Part shown: in pieces, positions 56,625 through 64,000 of the stretch
Position numbering within the stretch: position 1 is the first letter of the stretch
Layout of the letters: each line of letters opens with the position of its first letter
DNA from: Avena insularis
Lineage: Eukaryota; Streptophyta; Magnoliopsida; Poales; Poaceae
Assembly (NCBI GenBank): GCA_023614405.1
Contig: CM042690.1
Location: forward strand, 662,106,802 to 662,170,801
Direction of reading: 5' to 3'
Length of the DNA stretch: 64,000 nt
Made by a program: the position numbers and the translations under genes
The notes under the pieces: generated by a model
The model's input: only the letters and a program-made list of their open reading frames with translations
Database searches by the model: none
Told to the model about the DNA's origin: nothing

Positions 56625-57389
56625 TACGTCACCTTCCTCGGATCTCAACCAACAAAGGTCAAGAAAGCAGTTCTATATGAACTCAATGCAACAGTTCCGG
56701 CTGTCCCCCAATACCTGGACTGGTCGGAAGTGGCAATCACATTTGACCGCGCTGATCATCCGCCTAAGTTGCACAGGCGAGGAAAATACACCTTAATCGT
56801 CAATCCACTTATTGACGGTTATGGTTTCTCCAAGACCCTCATGGACGGTGGTAGCAGTATCAATATTCTGTATGTCGAAACGCTACGTCGGATGAAGATC
56901 TCGGAAACCCAGCTGAACCATAGCTCTGTGATCTTTCACGGAGTTGTCCCAGGAAGACAAGCCAATTCCCTGGGAGAGATCACTTTGGATGTTACCTTTG
57001 GAACTCCAAAAAACTATCGGACGGAGGCACTTTCCTTCGAAGTGGTCCTATTCAAGAGCGCATACCACGCTATATTCGTACGTTCGACTTACTGGGCTTT
57101 TATGGATCATCCGTGTTACATTTACAATATGATGAAAATTCCAGGTCCCAACGGCGTGATCACCATCAGGGGAGACCCGAAGAAAGCGCGAGAGTGCGAG
57201 GATGGAAATGCCTCCTTTGCCGAAGCCGTGCTGCACGCCCAGGAGTACGAGGAGATCAAGAAGAGCATAGATCCGCCCGAGATGCCCGCAACAAAGAAGA
57301 AGGTGACAAAGCCAAATCCGGAGTTCAAGGCATTAGAAGAGACGAAGAAGACACCGTTGAAGGATGATGACCCCTCCAAGGTGACCTAG
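56625..57389 (+). pseudogene. Tat B aspartic protease
   Basis: After a frameshift near 56600-56620 the reading is YLDWSEVAITFDRADHP, then YTLIVNPLIDGYGFSKTLMDGG (56790-56855), SSINILYVETLRRM, HGVVPGRQANSLGEITLDVTFG, and AFMDHPCYIYNMMKIPGPNG. The active-site motif is DGGSS, the usual Tat variant. A Lys-rich linker ends at the in-frame TAG 57387; a second TAG follows at 57414, then RT begins. The fold is complete. Confidence 0.85.
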
Positions 57390-57479
57390 ATAGGCGTAGG
57401 CCTAGGTAGCGCATAGGAAAGCGCGCTCGTCAAGTTCCTCCAAGCAAATCAAGATATCTTCATATGGCATCCATCTGAC

Positions 57480-59618
57480 ATGACCGGAGTACCTAGGGAA
57501 CTTGCCGAGCACTCTTTAAATGTAAACCCGAATGCTAAACCTGTCAAACAGTCCTTACGATGTTTCGGTGATGAAAAGCGTAAGGCAATAGCTAAGGAAC
57601 TAGCACGGCTCGAGTTAGCCGGATTCATAGAAGAGGTCATCCACACTGAGTGGTCGGCCAATCCTGTAATGGTCCCTAAAAAGGACATCACTGATTTAAG
57701 GATGTGTGTTGATTATACTGCCTTGAACAAGGCTTGCCCAAAAGATCCGTTCGCTTTGCCTAGAATTGATCAAGTTATCGATTCTACGGCAGGCTCGGAA
57801 CTCCTCTGTTTTCTCGACACATATTCCGGTTATCACCAAATCCGGATGAAGGAATATGACAAAGTCAAAACTTCATTCATAACCCCCTTCAGAACCTTTT
57901 GTTTTGTTACGATGCCCTTCAGGCTGAAGAACGCAGGAGCTACGTACTAGCGCACGATGTAGCGTTGCCTCCATGACCAACTCGGACGCAATGTACATGC
58001 ATACGTGGATGATATTGCGGTGATGTCCAAAAAGAAGGAAACATTGATTTCCGACTTGGAGGAAACATTTGCCAATCTACGAAAATACAACATCATGCTT
58101 AACCCGAAGAAATGTTTCTTTGAAATACCAGCCAGAAAATTGTTAGGTTTCATTGTGTCTCAAAGAGGCATAGAGGTGAACCGAGACAAAATCAAGGCTA
58201 TACTCAATATTTCTAGGCCAACTCGCCTGAAGGACGTACAAAGACTAACTAGTTGCATTGCTGCAGTCAGTCGGTTTGTAAGCCGGCTTGGTGAACGACC
58301 CGCACCATTATACAAACTCCTGAAAAATACCAAGGATTTTGTTTGGACTGATGAAGCTGAAGCTGCACTACATGCTCTGAAGAAAGTACTCTCATCTGCT
58401 CCCATCCTTGCTGCGCCGGAACCACAAGAACCGATGTTGCTTTATCTTGCTGCGACAAACAAGGTCGTTAGTATCGTCATGGTAGTGGAGAGACCAGAGG
58501 AAAATCAGGAACACCTGGTGCAACGCCCGACTTACTTTGTCAGCGAAGTCTTGACAGAATCGAAACAGCGATATCCGCACTATCAAAAGTTGGCTTACGG
58601 TGTTTTTATGGCATCATGTAAGCTACGACACTATTTTCAGGAGCATCCAATTACCGTGGTGAGCACAACTCCCATGAGAGATATAATCAATAACAGTGAC
58701 GCCACAGGATGCGTCGCCAAATGGGGCATAGAGCTTTCAGCTTTTGATATTGAGTATAAACCTCGGACAACAATAAAATCCCAGATCCTTGCTGACTTTG
58801 TCGCTAATTGGACAGAGACGAAGGAGAACATGATCCTCCCTGAGTCAGAATATTGGACCCTCTATTTTGATGGGTCTAAGGCTCGAGGGGGCTCAGGGGC
58901 TGGCGTGGTGCTCAAATCACCCCAAGGAGATAAACTTCTATACGTGTTGCAGATCCACTTCACAGCGACAAATAATATTGCCGAGTATGAAGCACTGCTA
59001 CATGGAATCCGGATTGCTAAAGATATTGGCATCCAACGTTTGATGTGTTATGGAGATTCAGATCTTGTTGCTCAACAAGTGTCGGATATTTGTAATGCAA
59101 ATAAACACATGGTAGCGTACAAAGCTGTCGTGGATGATCTATCTAAATTGTTCGAAGGGTTTGAAGTTCAACACATCCCTCGAGCAAAAAATGAGGAAGC
59201 AGACGCACTATCTCGGATAGGTTCTACGCGGAAAGAGGTCCCGGATGGCGCTTTTTTAGAGCTCCTCAAAGTTCCCTCGATAAAGGGAGTAGATGAGGAA
59301 TATCCGACCAAATCCGACTCACCTTTGATAGCAGTTCTGGCTGTAATTCCCAGCTGGACTCAACCCTACCTCGATTATTTGGTAGATGGCAAATTACCCG
59401 AAGATGAGGTTCTGAGCTGGCAGATTATCCGACGAGTGAAAGCCTACACTATAGTTAAAGGTGAGCTCTATAAGCGGAGTATTTCTGGGGGTTTTCAGCG
59501 CTGTGTGTCTCCGAAAGAAGGAGTGGAAATCCTAAGAGAAATCCACGAAGGCGAGTGTGGACACCATGCTGCAGCCAAATATTTAGTGGCAAAAACTTTT
59601 CGACATAGATTTTTCTAG
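57480..59618 (+). pseudogene. Tat B reverse transcriptase with two RNase H domains
   Basis: RT (57480-58290): LARLELAGFIEEVIHTEWSA, VPKKD, LRMCVDYTALNKACPKDPFALPRID, FLDTYSGYHQI, PFRLKNAGATY and YVDD (58002-58013). Stops TAG 57948 and 57960 sit just before YVDD, otherwise the frame is open. First RNase H, Gypsy type (58310-58790): PLYKLLKNT, LYLAATNKVVSIVMV, YFVSEVLTESKQRYPHYQKLAYG. Second, archaeal-like RNase H (58845-59230): YFDGSKARGGSGAG, NNIAEYEALLHGI, YGDSDLVAQQV and NEEADALSRI, with all four acidic residues kept. A second RNase H is a known hallmark of the Tat lineage. The frame ends at TAG 59616, inside integrase's zinc domain. Confidence 0.93.
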
Positions 59619-60641
59619 CTTACAGCTCAGGCAGATGCCGAACGATTAGTCAAGACGTGCAAAGGCTGCCAAAAGTATGCTAAACAAGCTCATATTCTGG
59701 CTGATCAGCTGCGAACAATACCTATAACATGGCCTTTTGCGGTCTGGGGGCTTGATATGGTAGGACCATTTAAACGGGCTCCAAGTGGATTTACTCACCT
59801 CTTAGTGATGGTGGATAAATTCACCAAATGGATTGAGGCTAAACCTATCACTAGTTGTGATGGAGCAATAGGCAAAAGATTTGTCGAGGATGTTATAATC
59901 CGGTATGGTTATTCGCATAGCATTATCACGGACAACGGGAGTAACTTCTCTATGGGAGAATTGGCCGAATTCTGCAATGAGCAAAATATCCGGCTTGACA
60001 TTGCGTCAGTCGCACATCCACAGGCTAACGGACAAGTTGAAAGAGCAAATGGTTTAATCCTACAAGGCCTAAAACCGAGACTCGAAGCACCACTACGACG
60101 TGCTGCGGGGGCTTGGGCAGAGGAATTACCCTCTGTAATATGGAGTTTACGAACGACTTCGAACAGGTCAACCGGATACACACCTTTCTTCTTGGACTAT
60201 GGTGCAGAAGCAGTTCTTCCTAGTGATTTAATTCACACTTCTCCTAGAGTGGCCGCGTATATTGAAGAAGATGCCGAGATTTCTCGACAAAATGATCTCG
60301 ACTTAGTCGAAGAAGTTCGCCTCATTGTTGAAATGAGATCAAAAGCCTATCAGCAGAAGTTACGCAAGTATCATAGCCAGAGAGTCAGAAACAGATCTTT
60401 CAATAAAGGCGATTTGGTTCTCCGGCTTGTGCAACAAAGAAAGCACAAACTTTCCCCAGTATGGGAAGGGCCCTTTTTAGTTAGTTGAGTATTGCACAAT
60501 GGTTTGTATTACTTAACTGACATGAGGCCAGTCAAAGAAAGACCTGCTACTAAGAAGAGAAAGAGAGCTGGAGGCAGTAGAAATCTGGATGAGTTAGACA
60601 AACCGTGGAATATTGCTCAGCTACGTCCCTTTTATTCTTAG
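59540..60641 (+). pseudogene. Tat B integrase and polyprotein end
   Basis: HHCC zinc domain: H-E-G-E-C-G-H-H (59560-59575) and CKGCQKY (59665), split by TAG 59616. Catalytic core: GLDMVGPF (Asp 1, 59752), IITDNGSNF (Asp 2, 59931), ANGQVERANG (Glu, 60045). Then NRSTGYTPFFLDYGAEAVLPSDL and a C-terminal domain WEGPFLVS. A TGA at 60486 interrupts VS and VLHNGLYYLTDM. The polyprotein ends RPFYS at the TAG 60639. No frameshift from 56730 to 60641 apart from these stops. Confidence 0.9.
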
Positions 60642-61222
60642 TTTATCCTTCTTTGTAATCATATATATGTACATGTTCTGTGAGAAATAGAAGTTTTGGT
60701 TGCCTCAAGTTTTTTCTGAGAAGTTTTTACCATCTTATTTCCGAATGATCATGTCATAGTCGAAAATCCCAGAATGCTTGAAAGTACTTTATGCTCATGT
60801 TCGTTCTAGTTTAGATTTTCGATTCTAAAAATTGCTACCCTCGGGTATAACTCTAAAGTTTCTAGTCTTTACTTTGGTTATTTGTCTGATTGCTGGATGC
60901 GGGCATTTTCTGAGTAGTGAATTGTTGGTACTGGAATCCGGTTTTGTTTCCGAGTTTAAACTGGTTTAGCAATTGAGCTCCGTTGCTCAGCAAAGTTTCC
61001 GGCAGAAGGTTTAGCCGGCTCACGAAAGGGACGAGGCGGAAAGCCAGATAAACGATGAGTATAGACAAAAAATACAAGTGCTTATGTAAACATTTCAGGC
61101 ACACAAAAGTTCAAAAGCAAATAGTGCTGAATAGATCAAAAGCTTAGCACTAGCAAAATTATAGTACTGCATATTTACAGACCCATCATGTTTTTCAGAA
61201 TAATACAAATTTTTCTGGCAAT
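60642..61222. other. Tat B untranslated spacer
   Basis: T-rich in the first 200 bp and otherwise without a believable ORF. It separates pol from the antisense ORF. Confidence 0.5.
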
Positions 61223-61773
61223 CTATGATGCAGGAGGAGAAGAAGGAGCTGCCGGCTCGCTGGATATGTCGCCTTGATATCGTTCTGAGATGTCCACATT
61301 CGATACAGTGTGGTCATCGTCGGAAACTTCTGATGATTCTTCGGGAGGTGGAGGCGGTGTGTCCACGCGGGAGAAGAAGGGAGTTTCGTAGCTGGTTGAA
61401 TCAGCCACGTGACACCCATATCCGGCACAGGAGTCCATGATGGCCAGGATGTCCTGCTCCTGGCCGTCTTCATCTACTTTGCAGTACCCTCTGGTCACTT
61501 GCCATATTTCCATGTTTCCATGGTGGCTCATGACCATGGTAAGAGCATTTTGCCGCGATCAGGCGTAGGACATGTTCCAATCCTGGACAAGTTGCGGCAT
61601 CTCCTTTGCCTTGTCCCGCACCTGAAAATCCGACATGCTGTGCATGTTCGGAATCTTGAGAGCTTCGCCAATATCCTCAAGGGATTGGCGGAAGTCATGA
61701 AGCAGGTCACCGACTTGGGTAAGCCGGTGGGTGCGGGGCTCGGTGGAGGAAGAGTCCGTCAAGTTCAGAGGAC
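61223..61773 (-). pseudogene. Antisense ORF of Tat B with a splice acceptor
   Basis: On the minus strand one frame is open from 61783 to 61223 except for a TGA at 61559. It reads LHDFRQSLEDIGEALKIPN, FQVRDKAKEMPQLVQDWN, MVMSHHGNMEIWQVTRGYC, ILAIMDSCAGYGC, and a proline/acidic C terminus (TPPPPPEESSEVSDDD). Upstream, CTTAACTTGTTTTGTGTATAG (AG at 61774-61775) is a good polypyrimidine-plus-acceptor, so the exon probably starts at 61773 and a 5' exon lies farther upstream, cut off by the insertion at 61850. Antisense ORFs between pol and the 3' LTR are known in Tat relatives such as Grande and RIRE2; their role is unknown. Confidence 0.6.
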
Positions 61774-61849
61774 CTATACACAAAACAAGTTAAGAAAATC
61801 CGACATTCAAAAGAAGTCGAAGAAAGTGGAAAAGTCAGACAGAAGGAAC

Positions 61850-63243
61850 TGATGACCCACAAGTATAGGGGGTGTATCGCGGTATTTTCGAGGGAAGTGA
61901 AACCCAATTTATTGATTCGACACAAGGGGAGCCAAAGGATATTTATAAGCCTTAACAACTGAGTTGTCAATTCAGCTACACCTGGAAACAATCTTGCTCA
62001 CAGCAGTTTATCAGTAGCAACAGTTTTGTAGTAGGAATAGTAAAGTAACAGTAGTAGCAAAGCAAAGACAGTAGTAACAAAAGCAGTAAATAGTGGGATT
62101 CGAGTGCGGTAGGCATAGGGGTGGATGGACGGGCGTTGCATGGATAAGATAATTCACATAGCAATCAGAACATAGGGCAATTGCAGATAAATAAGATAAA
62201 GCATCCAAGTACTAGACAATCCTAGGCATGTGTTGCATATATAGTCATATGTGCTCGCAATGAGAACTTGCACAACATCTTTTGTCCTGCCAGCCCATTT
62301 GCAGCGGGGCCTCTAGGGAACTACTGGCAATTAAGGTGCTCCTTTTAATAGAGCACCGGAAGAAAGCATTAACACTCCGTGAACACATGTGATCCTCACA
62401 TCAAAGCCATTCCCTTCCGGTTATCCTGATTTCTGTCACTTCGGGGCCATAGATTCCGGACAACAACGTGTGTATACAACTTGCAGATAAGACCAAGAAC
62501 AATACTATCATAATGAATCAATAATAAGTTCAGATCTGAAATCATGGCACTCGGGCCCTAATGACAAGCATTATGCACAACAAGTCGCAACAAAGTCATA
62601 AAGCACTAATAAAAGATACTAGGCACCATGCCCTAACAATCTGATGCCATTACATGAACGATCTCATCCCATCCCTACCATCCCCATAGCCTACAGCGCG
62701 GGATTACTCACTCATAGATGGGGAAACATGGATGGTCGATGGAGAAGCGATGGTGATGATGATGGCGATGATCTCCTCCAATTCCCCGTCCCGGCAGGGT
62801 GCTAGAACGGAGTTTCTGGTGCTGTTTCGTGGAATCTGATGGTGGCGGCGGAGCAGAACTCCTTCTGGAAAAACATCGAACCCCCCGAAGTTTTTAGGTC
62901 AGAAGGCTCCTTATAGGCGAAGAGAGAGGCCGAGGGGGTGCCTGGGGGACCCACACCACCCCCTGGCGCGGCTTGGCCTGACCCGTGCCAGCAGGTGGTG
63001 TGGCCACCCCAGGGCTCTTCTCCGTCTCGTCTTCTGGCTCCTGGAGTCTTCGGGTGAAATAGGATTTTTGGCATATTTTTCGGGATTTTTCCTGATAGTT
63101 GATTTTCTTCACAAAAAGTAGACACCAAGGCAATTCTGCTGAAAATAGCGTCAGTTTGCATTAGTTGCATCCAAATCACACAAGTATAGAGGAGAAACAA
63201 TAACAAAAGTGTTCGAGAAAGTAGATACGTTTTGGACGTATCA
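61850..63243 (-). repeat. 3' LTR of a minus-strand element inserted in Tat B
   Basis: In minus orientation it starts TGATACGTCCAAAACGTATC and ends CACCCCCTATACTTGTGGGTCATCA, which is also how the LTR at 49187-50711 ends. A TATA-like CCTATAAGGAGCC (complement near 62905) and a leader follow the same plan as the LTR of the 3747 element. The right-hand partner LTR is outside the window. Confidence 0.88.
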
Positions 63244-64000
63244 ACTCCCCCAAGCTTAGCTTATTGCTTGTCCTCAAGCAATTCAGTTGAAAACTGAGTG
63301 CGATAAAAGAACTTTCACGAACACATTTGCTTCATATGATGTAAATATTCTCAACAATGTGATCAACTACTTGGACAATTCATAATAAAGAGTATGCAAC
63401 TGAGTCTACCTAATAGTCATTGCAAGCTATGAAGAGATTCCAACTCAAGAATAATAAGTAGCATAAAGCACGAACATAAGCAACATTACAATGCTCATAG
63501 AAAGGTATGATAGAGTGGTATCTCGCTTGCCTTTGATTATGAATGCCAAGGCACCTCTGAAGTTCAAGTGATGACTAGAAGTAAAGATATCAAGGATACA
63601 AGCATCAAAGTCATAACACAAATAATCAAGTATTGGAACAAACACAAAGAATGACAACTATGCTCTCAAGAAGGTGCTCAGAGAATAAGTGGAGACTCAA
63701 CAAGTAGAAGAAAAGGTTTTGAATAGTTTTGAAAGGCTTCCAAATGCTGAAAGTACTGCTACTCGTTAGCTTTGAGCTCTCATTGCCCCTATCATAAGCA
63801 CCTTTAATGTGGTTAAGGTGAAAGTGAGGTCCAATCTGAGTTATATGCTTCATAGACTATAAACTGAAAATCCCAAGTCCCTTGAGTACGAGGGCCGCTC
63901 CTCATGCTACTCAACTTTAGTTACCGGTAAGTTCTTGTCATCGTAAGTATGTGCGTATCATTGAGAACCGCCAACGGGGTACCCCTTGCCCGATGATACG
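63244..64000 (-). other. Internal region of the minus-strand element, continues past the window
   Basis: Begins with the polypurine tract (complement of CTCCCCCAAGCTTAGC) and continues with sequence homologous to 5176-5980; the last 120 bp (CGAGGGCCGCTCCTCATGCT, then CCAACGGGGTACC) match 5848-5968 almost exactly. No supported ORF. Confidence 0.8.

Noticed and set aside
1..64000. CRISPR array, prokaryotic defence island or biosynthetic cluster
   Set aside because: No regularly spaced short repeats with unique spacers and no such genes; sequence is plant nuclear.

Overview
This window is plant nuclear DNA from a grass, most likely a Triticeae cereal (wheat, Aegilops, barley or rye group). The evidence is a BARE/Angela-type Copia LTR followed by an initiator-Met primer-binding site, several Athila/Sabrina-like and Tat-lineage Gypsy elements nested in one another, grass-type MITEs, LINE fragments, and a very GC-rich intronless MAPKK next to an ordinary intron-containing heat-shock factor. 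Family names are from recognition, not from a search.

Layout. 1-3746: old degraded sequence with a LINE fragment and a small GRF-zinc-finger-like ORF. 3747-10157: a complete minus-strand LTR element that lacks pol, flanked by a near-perfect 5-bp target duplication and splitting a GATC-rich tandem repeat. 10158-13070: MITE and retroposon debris. 13181-14176: group D MAPKK gene. 14177-20500: gene-poor stretch with a poly(A) retroposon in a 15-17 bp duplication, a LINE tail, a MITE and simple duplications. 20500-25930: minus-strand Tat-type Gypsy wreck (integrase and gag left, most of pol lost) carrying an LTR fragment that itself contains a solo Copia LTR. 26566-28600: tandem repeats, a tRNA-Gly(CCC) gene and a 5'-truncated LINE with target duplication. 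29819-32583: class A heat stress transcription factor, minus strand, two exons. 33615-34323: Harbinger-like MITE upstream of it.

34601-64000 is one continuous nest: Copia element, interrupted in its protease by Tat element A, which is interrupted by a three-LTR Sabrina-like array and then by an Athila-like element, which is interrupted by Tat element B, which is interrupted by a minus-strand relative of the first element. The right ends of the Copia, of Tat A, of the Athila-like element, of Tat B and of the innermost element all lie beyond the window.

The functional genes are the MAPKK, the heat-shock factor, the tRNA and possibly the small GRF-like ORF. They are not an operon and show no sign of joint function. 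The most notable biology is in the transposons: Tat B has two RNase H domains and an antisense ORF behind a splice acceptor; pol-less elements share a conserved ORF with a hydrophobic segment; and the heat-shock-factor intron carries a duplicated splice acceptor. I found no CRISPR array, no prokaryotic-type system and no clearly new multi-gene system.
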